64,000 bases of DNA, from NCBI GenBank assembly GCA_016710075.1, contig JADJLO010000041.1, positions 124,001-188,000 on the forward strand, read 5' to 3'. The position numbers were made by a program, and so were the translations under genes. Origin of the DNA: Acidobacteriota bacterium (GTDB taxonomy: Bacteria; Acidobacteriota; Blastocatellia; RBC074). Every line of letters begins with the position of its first letter. Within the stretch, counting starts at the first letter, position 1. The notes under the pieces were generated by a model. The model saw only the letters and a list, made by a program, of their open reading frames with translations, had not been told where the DNA came from and did no database searches. Positions 53,075 through 64,000 of this stretch are shown one piece after another.

Positions 53075-54093
53075 ATGAAACCCTCACTCAGGCTTACAGG
53101 CATTGTCATGGTGCTGTTCGTTCTTTTATTGTCCGCTTCGGCGACAATGGCTGCCGATCCCGGTTTAGCATATCCGCCCAATTCGGAAGCTACCGACACC
53201 AAGGCAGGCTCACTGTTGTATTACAACGCATACACATCGGTTCCAGCAGGTGACACGGCGAATACCAAGATCAACGTCACCAACACGAATGATCAGTCGG
53301 GTGTGGCCATCCACGTATTCTTCGTGGACGGAAGCAGTTGCTCCGTGGCGGATTACTACATCTGCCTGACCGCCAATCAGACCTATTCATTCTACGCATC
53401 GGACTACGATCCGGGCTTCAGCGGCTATATCGTAATGATTGCAGTTGACAGACGGGGATTCCCCGCAACTTTAATTTCCTGACTGGCGACGAATTTATCA
53501 GGTACGATAGCGGTTTTATCGCCAACCTGGGCGCGATCGCCTTCTCGAAACTCACAGAGGACAACGTTGTCAGTACCGATGGATCTCAGGCAGCCATCTT
53601 CTTCGATGGACTTGCATTAGCCGGAAGCTACAACCGCGCGCCACGCGTTGTCGAGCTCGACAGCATTGCATCAAAGGCCGACAGCAACGACACACTCATG
53701 ATTCTCAACCGCGTTGGCGGCAATCTGGGAACAGGCGCATCCAGTCTCGGCTCCTTGTTCGGCCTGCTCTATGATGACGTAGAGAACTCCTACAGCTTCT
53801 CCATTTCAGGCGGCTGCCAGCTGCGAACGGTGCTCTCAGACACCAGTCCGCGTACGGCTCCGAGATTCGGCTCCATCATTCCATCGGGTCGCACCGGCTG
53901 GATGAAGATCTGGGGTCAGGGCGATATCGGCATTCTCGGGGCGATGATCAACAAGAACCCGAACCAGGCTTCACGGACGGCTTTCAACGGCGGGCACAAT
54001 CTGCATGCCTTGAAACTGACCCAATCGGCTACTTTGACCATCCCTGTCTTCGAGCCGAGCTGTTCCGTTAATGAGAATAACCCTGTCCAGTAA
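53075..54093 (+). CDS. Secreted protein of unknown function (one frameshift)
   Basis: Signal peptide MKPSLRLTGIVMVLFVLLLS. The body reads GSLLYYNAYTSVPAGDTANT, VTNTNDQSGVAIHVFFVDGS and DYYICLTANQTYSFYASDYD. The frame breaks near 53465 and resumes with FLTGDEFIRYDSGFIANLGA, AFSKLTEDNVVSTDGSQAA and GRTGWMKIWGQGDIGILGAM. About 339 residues; the joined span is one base short. It looks like a beta-rich extracellular protein. A strong terminator follows. Confidence 0.7.
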
Positions 54094-54120
54094 GGCAGCC
54101 TATTAATCAAGGGAAGCAAT

Positions 54121-54160
54121 ATCAAAAAGGGCCGGTTCCTATGGATCCGGCCCTTTTGAT
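54121..54160. terminator. Bidirectional-looking terminator
   Basis: AAAAGGGCCGG and CCGGCCCTTTT are exact arms of a hairpin with an 11-nt loop, flanked by A- and T-runs (ATCAAAAA ... CCCTTTTGAT). It follows the secreted-protein gene by 28 bp and precedes the DUF485/actP pair. Confidence 0.8.
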
Positions 54161-54197
54161 TATATTTGGAGTGATTACCGCTAAGGAGATTATCCAA

Positions 54198-54632
54198 ATG
54201 ACATCTCGAGACGAAGATAAATACCCGGATCAGGATTTGACGCCGGTGACAGGGGCGGCCACCGATGTGGCGCCACTTGGAAGGCATCACAAACCCGCTC
54301 ATGAATTGACCGCCGATGAAGACGCTGACGTCGCCGACTGGGATCGGGTTGGCGCCATGATTGAGTTCCGCGAACTGGTCGCAGCCAAACGCAGGTTCAT
54401 CATCCCGGCGACAATCTTTTTTATCGCCTACTATTTTGCTCTGCCGGTTCTGGTCGGCTATGCGCCACAGTTTATGGCCCGTCGGGTCTTCGGTGTCGTC
54501 AACATAGCCTACCTCTTCGCCCTCTCGCAGTTTTTCATGGCGTGGGCGATTGCGGCCGCTTATGTTCGGGCTGCCGGTCGTTTCGATAAGATGGGAAAGA
54601 ATATTCTCAGCCGCTTGAAAGGAGATCGCTGA
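54198..54632 (+). CDS. DUF485 membrane protein, partner of the acetate symporter
   Basis: I start at ATG 54198 (TAAGGAG upstream) rather than at an earlier ATG inside the terminator. About 144 residues. After a charged N-terminus come RRFIIPATIFFIAYYFALPV and FALSQFFMAWAIAAAYVRAA, the two helices of DUF485 (YjcH-like). It lies 3 bp before the ActP-like gene, the usual actP companion arrangement. Confidence 0.85.
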   Translation: MTSRDEDKYPDQDLTPVTGAATDVAPLGRHHKPAHELTADEDADVADWDRVGAMIEFRELVAAKRRFIIPATIFFIAYYFALPVLVGYAPQFMARRVFGVVNIAYLFALSQFFMAWAIAAAYVRAAGRFDKMGKNILSRLKGDR

Positions 54633-54635
54633 GCG

Positions 54636-56198
54636 ATGAACACTTCACTGCTGATGTTTCTCGCCTTCATAGCGATCACGCTCCTGATCACCTGGTGGGC
54701 TGCGAACAAAAACACCGGGTCGAATGCCTACTTTGCAGCCGGACGTTCTTTGAAAGCATGGCAAAACGGCATTGCGGTCGCGGGCGATTATATGAGCGCA
54801 GCCTCGTTCCTTGGCATCGCCGGGATCATAGCGTTTCAGGGCTACGACGGATTTATGTATTCGGTCGGCTGGCTGGTGGCATATCTGACGGTGCTGCTGA
54901 TCGTCGCCGAACCCCTGCGCAATGCCGGCAAATATACGATGGCCGATGTGCTGGCTTACCGCCTCAGCCCGCGTCCGGTGCGCGGCATGGGAGCCTTGAG
55001 CACTCTCACGGTCAGCACTTTTTACATGATCGCGCAGATGGTCGGAGCCGGCGCGCTGGTCTCGCTGCTGCTCAAAGACACCGGCATCAGCTACAGCACG
55101 GCCGTCATCGCCATCGGCATTCTGATGATTGTCTATGTCGTCTTCGGCGGAATGCTGGCGACAACATGGGTGCAGATCATCAAGGCGATTCTTTTGATGA
55201 GCGGAACAATTCTGCTGAGCTTTCTGGTACTCAGGCATTTCAACTTCAGCTTCAGCGCATTCTTTGACGCCATCTCTCACGTGAGCTATCACGATGCGAA
55301 GGGGAATCTCGTTACTCAGGATTTTCTGACGCCGGGTTTGCGTTACAAACCACCATACGGCGCGCTGGATCTGATCTCGCTCGGCCTGGCGCTGATCTTC
55401 GGCACTGCAGGGTTGCCGCATATTCTCGTCCGCTTCTACACCGTGCCCGATGCTCAGACTGCCCGCAAAAGCGTGGTCTGGGCCATGGTCATCATAGGCC
55501 TTTTCTACATTATGACGACCTTTCTTGGCTTTGGCGCGGCAACAATCGTCGGGCGCGACTTCATAGCCAAAAACGGCGGGACAAATATGAGCGCCCCTCT
55601 GCTGGCTCAAGCACTGGCCGGCGATCTCTTCTTCGCCTTCATCTCGGCGATCGCCTTTGCCACGATTCTGGCTGTCGTCGCCGGACTGACAATCTCTGCC
55701 TCGACTTCGTTCGCTCACGATTTCTGGAGCAATGTCCTCCATCACGGCAAGGAGCGCGCTCCCGGTGAAGAAGTCCGCGTAGCCCGAGTCACCGCCTTCG
55801 TCGTCGGCGCCATCTCGATCACGATTGCAATCCTGCTCGGGCCAAACGCCAACGTGGCATTTCTCGTCGCTCTCGCATTCGCTGTCGCCGCTTCCGCAAA
55901 TCTGCCTGTCATTGTCCTCTCGCTCTTCTGGAAGAGATTCAACACCAGAGGCGCTGTCGCGGGCCTGGCTTCGGGGCTGATCTCTTCGTTGGTCCTGATC
56001 CTGATCAGCCCCAGCATCATGAAATCCAATCCCATCTTCCCCCTCGAAAATCCCGGCATCATCAGTATCCCCCTGGGTTTTCTCGGTGCCCTCATCGGGA
56101 CCCTCTCAGCTCGCGAACCCCACGCCGAGCAGATGTTCACCGAACTCAACGTCCGCGCTACCATCGGCCTCGGCGCCGAAAAAGCCTCGGACCATTGA
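54636..56198 (+). CDS. actP: Cation/acetate symporter (sodium:solute symporter family)
   Basis: 520 residues, about 13 helices. [60 protein letters not shown] and [15 protein letters not shown] are hallmark stretches of ActP-type SSS permeases, which take up acetate and similar short monocarboxylates with Na+ or H+. GGAG precedes the ATG. The gene is intact and paired with DUF485. Confidence 0.9.
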   Translation: MNTSLLMFLAFIAITLLITWWAANKNTGSNAYFAAGRSLKAWQNGIAVAGDYMSAASFLGIAGIIAFQGYDGFMYSVGWLVAYLTVLLIVAEPLRNAGKYTMADVLAYRLSPRPVRGMGALSTLTVSTFYMIAQMVGAGALVSLLLKDTGISYSTAVIAIGILMIVYVVFGGMLATTWVQIIKAILLMSGTILLSFLVLRHFNFSFSAFFDAISHVSYHDAKGNLVTQDFLTPGLRYKPPYGALDLISLGLALIFGTAGLPHILVRFYTVPDAQTARKSVVWAMVIIGLFYIMTTFLGFGAATIVGRDFIAKNGGTNMSAPLLAQALAGDLFFAFISAIAFATILAVVAGLTISASTSFAHDFWSNVLHHGKERAPGEEVRVARVTAFVVGAISITIAILLGPNANVAFLVALAFAVAASANLPVIVLSLFWKRFNTRGAVAGLASGLISSLVLILISPSIMKSNPIFPLENPGIISIPLGFLGALIGTLSAREPHAEQMFTELNVRATIGLGAEKASDH

Positions 56199-56234
56199 AT
56201 ATGTATAGGAAATCTATTTTCTTAAAAAAGTCTA

Positions 56235-56265
56235 TTGACATAATCCTAATTTAGAACTATTCTAA
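56235..56265 (+). promoter_or_regulatory. katG promoter with PerR-like box over the -10
   Basis: TTGACA (56235-56240) and TATTCT (56258-56263) are 17 bp apart. TTAGAACTATTCTAA (56251-56265), a 15-bp inverted repeat like PerR/Fur-family boxes, covers the -10. That a PerR-like repressor releases it on peroxide is inferred from box and gene. Confidence 0.6.
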
Positions 56266-56344
56266 ATCGCGTTGCCTGGATGACGCAATTACCCTTATTA
56301 AAACGGTTTATATGACTATTTTGAGGTCATTTCCAGCACTGCAA

Positions 56345-56359
56345 TTAGACTGATTCTAA
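56345..56359 (+). promoter_or_regulatory. Second PerR-like box upstream of katG
   Basis: TTAGACTGATTCTAA has the same length and half-sites (TTAGA/TCTAA) as the box at 56251-56265, 94 bp further downstream, in the leader of katG. The 56199-56527 gap has no gene. Confidence 0.5.
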
Positions 56360-56431
56360 AGATGAATATAATCTAACCACTAACTCACACGAAGCATTTG
56401 AAATTTGAATAATTAGTATGACAAATCATAA

Positions 56432-58760
<2,329 letters not shown>

Positions 58761-58865
58761 GCGTGGAGATGGACGCGCTTCAATCATTGAAACGCATCCC
58801 ACTCCGAGGATCTGATCGGGCCACCAAAAGGACAGTTCGTTCTTTTGTCGACCCGATCACAAAAT

Positions 58866-58899
58866 AAAAACGGCGGCGTTCGATACGCTGCCGTTTTTT
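58866..58899 (+). terminator. Terminator of katG
   Basis: AAAAACGGC ... GCCGTTTTTT form a hairpin (one bulge) followed by T residues, 105 bp after the katG stop. Confidence 0.8.
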
Positions 58900-58955
58900 A
58901 TTTTCGAGCGCTCCCGGCCGGGTGCGCCAAATTGAAAGCCCATCCCACTTGCTGA

Positions 58956-59372
58956 TCACTCTCCCGCAGCCGGCGATAGTAAAGTCGTTGCAGTGACGGC
59001 GTTGTGCGCCACTGCAACGACAATTTTCCATTCGTTGTTACTACCGTGAAGGATGTATGTGAATCCGAACCTGGCCAGCTCTGCCTGAGATTCTCCGTAG
59101 CGGATGAACACACCATTGAGCTCTATGAGTTCCGGCGCCAGTGTACGCATGGCGATCTCACAGACCTCTGTCTTACGATACCCCTGCCCCTTCGCATGAT
59201 CGATGAGATGATTAGCAAGAACCAGGGCAGTCGCCTCATCCTGCACAACCCAGACTCCATCAGGGCGTATGAATGTACACGGCAACTCGTAAAAAGATAT
59301 CACCTCGTCGGCACGCAGTGACTCAAAAGCGCGGACATAAGCCAGGAGCATCTGTAATGGTGTCTGATTCAT
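58956..59372 (-). CDS. NTF2/SnoaL-like protein next to an orphan attC
   Basis: 138 residues. LLAYVRAFESLRADEVISFY, CTFIRPDGVWVVQDEAT and ARFGFTYILHGSNNEWKIVV fit a cone-shaped NTF2-like fold of the kind often used to bind small ligands. No catalytic residues can be pointed out. The ATG lies 11 bp after the attC core (59383-59389), the distance expected of a cassette gene. No attC is found after its stop. Confidence 0.72.
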   Translation of the reverse strand: MNQTPLQMLLAYVRAFESLRADEVISFYELPCTFIRPDGVWVVQDEATALVLANHLIDHAKGQGYRKTEVCEIAMRTLAPELIELNGVFIRYGESQAELARFGFTYILHGSNNEWKIVVAVAHNAVTATTLLSPAAGE

Positions 59373-59382
59373 ACTCTCTCGT

Positions 59383-59441
59383 ATCTAACGCCTGAAATAA
59401 GCGGCTTGCCGAAGGCAAGTCTGCTTGATTGAATTGTCAGG
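59383..59441 (-). repeat. Orphan attC site outside the main array
   Basis: 59 bp. The minus strand reads CTGACAATTCAATCAAGC ... AAGCCGCTTATTTCAGGC followed by GTTAGAT. It has the arms and extrahelical pattern of aadA-type 59-base elements and resembles the attC at 5150-5207. The R'' core is degenerate (TCCTGAC). The VOC stop lies in R''. It is 51 kb from the intI relic. Confidence 0.85.
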
Positions 59442-59826
59442 AAGCAGCGAGTGCACTGATCATGACGTAGTACCCGTCAGGATCACGGAGTGCGAACTCT
59501 TTGGTTCCAGTGTTGGGGTTCACGTTGGGCTCCTCTTCGAGTCCTGTGACGAGAGCGCGGGCACTCGTCAGCACCTCGTAAAAATCATCCACACGAAAGA
59601 ATAAAAGTAGTCCGTTGCCAGGCTCCGAGCGGTCAGGACTGGCCAGGGATGGATGCTCGTGTGCACCCCACTGATGAAGGCAAAGCAGGACCGTTCCATC
59701 CGTGTCGAGGATTTGCCCGAAATCGTCATGGGCGGGAGGTGTTTCCGGTTGACCAAACAGAGACTGATACCACTTGAAGCTGCGGGCAACGTCGGCAACT
59801 CCAATGATTGTCCAGGTGCGTTTCAT
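59437..59826 (-). CDS. VOC/glyoxalase-fold protein next to an orphan attC
   Basis: 129 residues, intact. TWTIIGVADVARSFKWYQSL, GQILDTDGTVLLCLHQWGAH, GNGLLLFFRVDDFYEVLTSA and EFALRDPDGYYVMISAL make a full VOC domain with the E/H metal-ligand pattern. Its stop lies in the attC, so it is a cassette gene. It is a different protein from the VOC protein of the main array. The cassette's own left core is not clear; GCTTAAT at about 59842 might be a remnant. Confidence 0.85.
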   Translation of the reverse strand: MKRTWTIIGVADVARSFKWYQSLFGQPETPPAHDDFGQILDTDGTVLLCLHQWGAHEHPSLASPDRSEPGNGLLLFFRVDDFYEVLTSARALVTGLEEEPNVNPNTGTKEFALRDPDGYYVMISALAAS

Positions 59827-60231
59827 CGGCTTCTCCTGCTGCTTAATGAAAGAAGTTAAGTGACCCTACGCAGTCGGGTACGCTTTTCGAGGAGATAGCA
59901 CGATAACACCCCGACAAGCGTCTTGCCTGCGATTATTTATACTCCACTTTATCCAATATGATCCAATGGATGTAAGCGTCAATTTGATCTTTAGTTTCAA
60001 TGGCCTGGAATTATTTCCAGTCCATTGCTTTTGCTGAGTCTGAAAAATTCAACGCTGTACGCCGGCTTCGCCGACTGTTTGAGTTACTTCAAAAGAACGT
60101 GTCAAATCGATTCGGGAATACTTATTTGCGGAACATAAGTTATTAATGCATCATACCAAGGCACGGATCTAATCTTTGTGTCTCTGTGTCTTAATGCGAA
60201 TAAACTTATAAGGCGTGTTCTGAGAAAAGAG
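59827..60231. other. Gene-free gap before the tRNA fragment
   Basis: No gene. CAATGG-CC-TGGAA ... TTCCA-GT-CCATTG near 60000-60035 can form a hairpin. Otherwise nothing recognisable. Confidence 0.4.
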
Positions 60232-60275
<44 letters not shown>

Positions 60276-60519
60276 AGCCGGGCTTATATCAGTACTTTTT
60301 GCGAAGCGAGCAATAAGACAATAAACCCTTTAAGATCAATTATCAGATCACCAGCCCGCTCGGTTCTTTATACCTTGTTTTCGCTCGTTATTGCCTCAAA
60401 ATGGGCCATTTTAGAAGCTCAATGGCGACCGGATGTGAAATATGAATTCGGTCATGATCTTACCTGTTTCAATGATATTTCTGTCGAAAGAAAATTAACT
60501 CCAGGGAGTTGTCATCATC

Positions 60520-60831
60520 GTGAACGAAGAAAAGGGCATTTTGCTTTCCACTAACCTCAACGCCCCAGAGGCGATACCCTATTTTCTATGGGACGAACCG
60601 ATGACGACTGCTGAATTCCGTCATCGTCTGAACTCTGGGTCCGAGGCAGAACGTACACGGTTACTGGCGAAATTGTTGCGCGAGGCTCGAGACACAGATG
60701 TCTGGCAATTCATCACCCCTGCTGAGATCCGGGATCGCTGGTCTGCCATGGCCTCGCAACTCGGACGGCGGCGTCCCTTCTGGGAATTCCTGCTGGATTA
60801 CTGGAGTAAAGAGGGATTGCTCAGTGAATAA
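60520..60831 (+). CDS. Small partner protein of an AbiEii-like gene
   Basis: 103 residues from GTG 60520 (AGGGAG upstream): FLWDEPMTTAEFRHRLNSGS, LLAKLLREARDTDVWQFITP and PFWEFLLDYWSKEGLLSE. Not a classical AbiEi, but small proteins like this precede nucleotidyltransferase toxins of the AbiEii family. It overlaps the next gene by 8 bp, so coupling is strong. An antitoxin role is inferred from position. Confidence 0.65.
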   Translation: MNEEKGILLSTNLNAPEAIPYFLWDEPMTTAEFRHRLNSGSEAERTRLLAKLLREARDTDVWQFITPAEIRDRWSAMASQLGRRRPFWEFLLDYWSKEGLLSE

Positions 60832-61320
60832 TCGACTCAGCCCATTGCAGGAAGATCTGCTGCACGCTTTTTTCAGCGTGAAGAAAGTTTTTTCTGAGTG
60901 GTGGCGCAGCGCTGGTCGGCTTCCATTTGGCGCACCGCGAAACTCGCCAGCCTCGATCTGTTTACTCTCGAGGACACGATGGATAGGGGATGGCTGGCAC
61001 TAATTGGCGCAGCGCGTGATCTGGGCACTACTATTGAGGCGATTCAGACGGCGCCGGAATTTCGCCGCGTCCTCGTACAACGAGGTGACGAAGCCGTCGT
61101 AGTGGATCTAATCCGTGAATATGTCGTGCAGGTGTCCCCGAAAAAGCAGATCATCGGCAATATTCGCGTCGATCCCCCGGAAGAGATTATGGCAAATAAG
61201 CTTTGCGCGCTTCTTTCACGATCAGAGATTCGTGACCTGGTAGATGTGCGTGCTTTGGAACTGGCTGGTTACAAGTTTGAAGACGCATTGACTGCTGCTC
61301 AGGCAAAGGACAGGGCCTGA
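60824..61320 (+). CDS. AbiEii/DUF1814-like nucleotidyltransferase (frameshifts)
   Basis: GTG 60824 gives NRLSPLQEDLLHAFFS. After an indel another frame reads SGGAALVGFHLAHRETR, then the first frame again LDLFTLEDTMDRGWLALIG: the nucleotidyltransferase core GG-x-AL ... R ... (D)LDLF. PPEEIMANKLCALLSRSEIR and DLVDVRALELAGYKFEDAL match the AbiEii C-terminal part. About 165 residues, shorter than most AbiEii proteins (200-300). Family members act as toxins or phage-defence NTases. It lies inside the tRNA-Pro-bounded element. Whether the breaks are real is open. Confidence 0.7.
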
Positions 61321-61479
61321 CCCCGGCACAACTGGCCTGGGTGCTCAGTCCAGATTGAATTCGGTTCAGATATGATTCCACCGGGTGATGTTCCGCTCAG
61401 GAGTTGCGAGATTATCTGGCCGAACTGATTATCCGGCTGACAAAAACAGCCTATCCTGCTTCCTGATATAAGGCTCACT

Positions 61480-61838
61480 CCACTCCACGACATAGGCTAT
61501 TCCTGGATTCTCTCCCCTCTCGGTTCAAACTGCCTGGGCGAAGTTTATCGCGCCAAAGATTCACGGCTCAACCGCAATTGGCCATCAAGGTTCTGCCCGC
61601 CAATTTTGCCAATGATGCGACCGACTGATGCGTTTTCGAGCAGGGGCCTCAGCGCTCAATCATAGAATATATTGATAGTTCACGAATTTGGCATTTACGA
61701 AGGATCGGCTTACATTATCACTGAACTGCTGGAGGGTAAGGAACTGCGGGCGCAACTGGGCACTTGTCCTCTGCCCCTGCGAAATGCGATTGAATACGCG
61801 AGGCAGATTGCCTGCGAACTAGCGGTGGCGTGGTTCTT
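61480..61838 (+). pseudogene. Serine/threonine kinase remnant (PknB-like N-lobe)
   Basis: Pieces in different frames read LGEVYRAKDSRLNR, IKVLPANFANDATD, VFEQGPQ, and then IVHEFGIYEGSAYIITELLE with ELRAQLG and LRNAIEYARQIACELAVA. These are the first 120 residues of a bacterial Ser/Thr kinase of the GEVYRAKD type, with the region between the ATP lysine and the hinge partly lost. The catalytic HRD and DFG parts are absent; the remnant stops 12 bp before the tRNA. Confidence 0.7.
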
Positions 61839-61848
61839 AATTCTAAAA

Positions 61849-61924
<76 letters not shown>

Positions 61925-61996
61925 CAAGAAGAGCAATTATACACATCAATCGAGTTTCTACAACCGGGCCATTCAAAAGGCCTCGATTCACGGCAT

Positions 61997-62625
61997 TCAG
62001 AATTCGCGGCCGGCGCCGAAAGCAAGGACCTGATCGGCGGTGAGTCTCGGTTTGCGGGGCGAGTTGCCGGGGGCGGGATAGCCTACGGTGAGCAGCATCG
62101 CCGGGACATAGCGGTCCGGGATATTGAATTCGCGTTTGACGGCTTCGGCATCGAAGCCGATCATCGGGCCGGAGACGAACCCTTTGGCCTGGGCGGCGAT
62201 CATGAGAGTCATAGCGGCCATGCTCGCGGATCTGATGGCCTCATCGCGGGCGAAGCGATCGTTGTTGATGTAGTTTTTGGAAGATGACGTCGCCCATTTA
62301 TCGACGGCCTCCTGCGACATCTGACCTGATTCGACCATAGGAGCGAGAATCTCAGGGAGTTTTTCATATCCCTGCAGATCGCCGAGGACGATGAAGGTGA
62401 CGGAGGCATCGACAACTTTCTGCTGTTTGTAGGCCAGGGCCTTGAGGCGCTCCTTGTCTTCGTGTTTGACGAGCGCGATGAAACGCCAGTGCTGGATGTT
62501 GTAAGCGGATGGTGATTGCGTGGCGTAGCTCACCAGTTCCCTTATCTCATCTTCCGATAATGATTTGTCGTATCGAATTTGTTTATGGAAATTCTTTGCC
62601 TGATCAATTCAAGAGTTTGATTCAT
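61997..62625 (-). CDS. Nitroreductase-family protein (one frameshift)
   Basis: ATG 62625 overlaps the stop of the NRPS-type gene. The start [11 protein letters not shown] joins after one lost base with [20 protein letters not shown] and [19 protein letters not shown], the FMN-binding opening of nitroreductases. [20 protein letters not shown] and [20 protein letters not shown] close the fold. About 210 residues. FMN-dependent reduction of nitro compounds or quinones with NAD(P)H is usual; the natural substrate is unknown. Confidence 0.85.
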
Positions 62626-64000
62626 ATTGATTGAGATTGCAGCTTTATTGATTCTTGATTACGTTGAATTGTAACGGGGCACCCGGCATAAGAGCGGCCC
62701 GGAAGCAGGACTTCGCGTTTCATAACGACGCTGTGCGGAGCGACGTAGGTATTGGCTCCGACATCGCCTCCGTAGAGCATGACGGCATTGCCGGCGACTG
62801 TAGCGCCCTTGCGGATCCAGACGTGATCGATCTTAAGGACTCTGTCTTCGAAGGTGTGGGCCTGAAAATGGCAGGTGACCGTAGAACCTTCTTCGAAATT
62901 GAGCATATCGGGATCGACGACCTGAGCAAAGCCTCCGCCGAGGACAACGTTGCGGCCGATTCGCGAACCCATCGCCCGGAGGTACCAGTTGAGCAGGAGC
63001 GTTCCTTCTAACAGGGTCAAAGCGGGTCTGGCGTAGATTCCCCAGGCGACGTAGAGGAAATCCCAGCGGCTGCACCAGCAGGACCATAAAGGATGGATTC
63101 CGGGCCTGACGCGGCCGATCAGCATCCATTTCAATGCCACCAGAAGCAGGCAAAAAAAGACGGTCACACCGAGGTTCATCAGCGGAACATCGACCAGCAG
63201 GAAGACCGGGAACGAATAGTCGCGCTCGGCCATCGAGAGCAATTTGAACCAGGCCGAAAAGACCAGAACCGGAATCACGGTCAGAGTAAACCGGAGCAGC
63301 TCCCAGAAGACCCTGTTGAGTAGCGAATCGTCGATGGATTATGGGTCAGGCTACGATCGACTTCGATCACTTCGCGCCGCGGGAGTTCGAATGGAGGTTG
63401 TCCGAACCATGATGTTCCCGGTCGGATAATCGTATCGTCGGCAACAGTGCTGACTCCGATCAGAACGTCATCGGGAAGCTTCTGGCCCAACGGAATTACC
63501 GCGTGATTGCCGAGGAAGGTATTGCTGCCGAGCCGCGTCAGTTCGAGTTTGACAGTCCCGCGATGAACGCGAGGGCCGCCGAGATAAATGCCGTCGGCGA
63601 AGAATGTTTCCGGCCCGATCTCGATCAGTTCCGGTACGACATCGATGATCGTGCTGATTTCGCAGTCGCGCCCGACCTTCATTCCAGCCATCCGCAGCCA
63701 GATTGGCCAGAACAGAGTTCCGCTCAATGCCTCTCCCGCGGATTGGACCATCCAGCTTTTCAGCCAGACGCGTATGTAGGAGATTCCCCAGCGGTTGATG
63801 ACACCGGGGCGAACCCTCCCCATCGCTCTGACGGCGAAAGCTTCGATGGCCAGCGCAAGTGGCACCGGCAACGTCACGAGCAATGCAGATGCGAGCAGAA
63901 AGCTGCCGCTGAGATTCGGTGAATTTATCCAGTTGAGCGCGCTTTGAGAATCGAGGCCATAAAGAATCGCCAGCACGGCCGTGGGAAGCTCGATCGGCAA
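62622..64000 (-). CDS. Pls/PosA-type NRPS terminal region, 5' part beyond window (one frameshift)
   Basis: About 460 codons visible. Membrane helices (SGSFLLASALLVTLPVPLAL), then a left-handed beta-helix acyltransferase-like domain (EIGPETFFADGIYLGGPRVH; LGSNTFLGNHAVIPLGQKLP) and DDTIIRPGTSWFGQPPFELP, VDRSLTHNPSTIRY. After a break near 63325: LVFSAWFKLLSMAERDYSFP, a second helix bundle and a second beta-helix (FEEGSTVTCHFQAHTFEDR; VAPHSVVMKREVLLPG). This is the C-terminal region of Pls/PosA-like single-module NRPS proteins (TIGR02353), which in polylysine synthases joins amino-acid units. The adenylation domain would lie to the right. Coupled to the nitroreductase. Confidence 0.82.

Noticed and set aside
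59827..59880. Left boundary core of the VOC cassette at 59.8 kb
   Set aside because: GCTTAAT near 59842 is only a partial match to RYYYAAC and no complementary core was found, so no second orphan attC is called.

Overview
The window looks like a chromosome segment of an Acidobacteriota bacterium, probably Solibacter- or Blastocatellia-like. The inference rests on the C-terminal domain first described in Solibacter (TIGR03437) on two secreted proteins, an Oar-like TonB receptor with a carboxypeptidase-regulatory N-terminus, a decayed PknB-type kinase and the overall gene style. No rRNA or taxonomic marker is present, so the placement is moderate in confidence. Many genes are split by single-base frameshifts, mostly net losses of one base and sometimes visibly in homopolymers, in core genes (selB, katG, TonB receptor) as well as accessory ones. 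I read most of them as assembly indels and annotate the joined genes. Large intact genes (1146 and 2265 codons) show that the reading is otherwise sound.

Layout. 0-2.7 kb: a metallo-beta-lactamase-fold protein (cut by the window edge) and an HExxH metallopeptidase, co-transcribed. 2.9-8.15 kb: an integron relic. A deleted intI lies on the plus strand, with an attI-side junction and minus-strand cassettes separated by five full attC sites and one end fragment. The cassettes carry a SUMF1 lipoprotein, a membrane protein, a VOC protein, a secreted protein, a DUF433/DUF5615 pair and a Nudix hydrolase. 8.15-23.6 kb: one minus-strand respiratory block. In order of transcription it holds an Rrf2 regulator with a promoter-overlapping operator, an FAD/Fe-S oxidoreductase, Rieske protein, cytochrome b, heptaheme cytochrome c, a Tat-exported molybdopterin catalytic subunit of the periplasmic NarG/NxrA type, its Fe-S subunit, a heme-binding subunit and a TorD chaperone. 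A secreted protein, a TPR-thioredoxin protein and a DsbD-like domain protein follow. Together they look like a periplasmic nitrate reductase or nitrite oxidoreductase wired to its own bc-type complex.

23.7-34.2 kb: a DUF1778/GNAT toxin-antitoxin pair, a giant secreted LamG/Ig-like protein, a soluble sugar dehydrogenase and selB. 34.3-44 kb: a single 2265-codon gene fusing TamB and an Omp85 (TamA/BamA) barrel, then a zinc-ribbon membrane protein, CorA and small proteins. 44-56.2 kb: a GMC oxidoreductase, the TonB receptor, an ECF sigma/anti-sigma/membrane operon, a HEAT protein, a secreted protein, and a DUF485/ActP acetate symporter pair. 56.2-58.9 kb: an exported catalase-peroxidase katG behind a promoter whose -10 lies in a PerR-like box.

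58.9-64 kb: a second, orphan attC between an NTF2-like and a VOC gene; a 1.6 kb remnant element at the 3' end of tRNA-Pro(UGG), marked by an exact 44-bp copy of the tRNA 3' half and carrying an AbiEii-like gene pair plus a broken kinase; then a nitroreductase and a Pls/PosA-type NRPS terminal protein running off the right edge. Two families of dispersed intergenic repeats (30.2/49.3 kb and 41.2/52.7 kb) are also visible.
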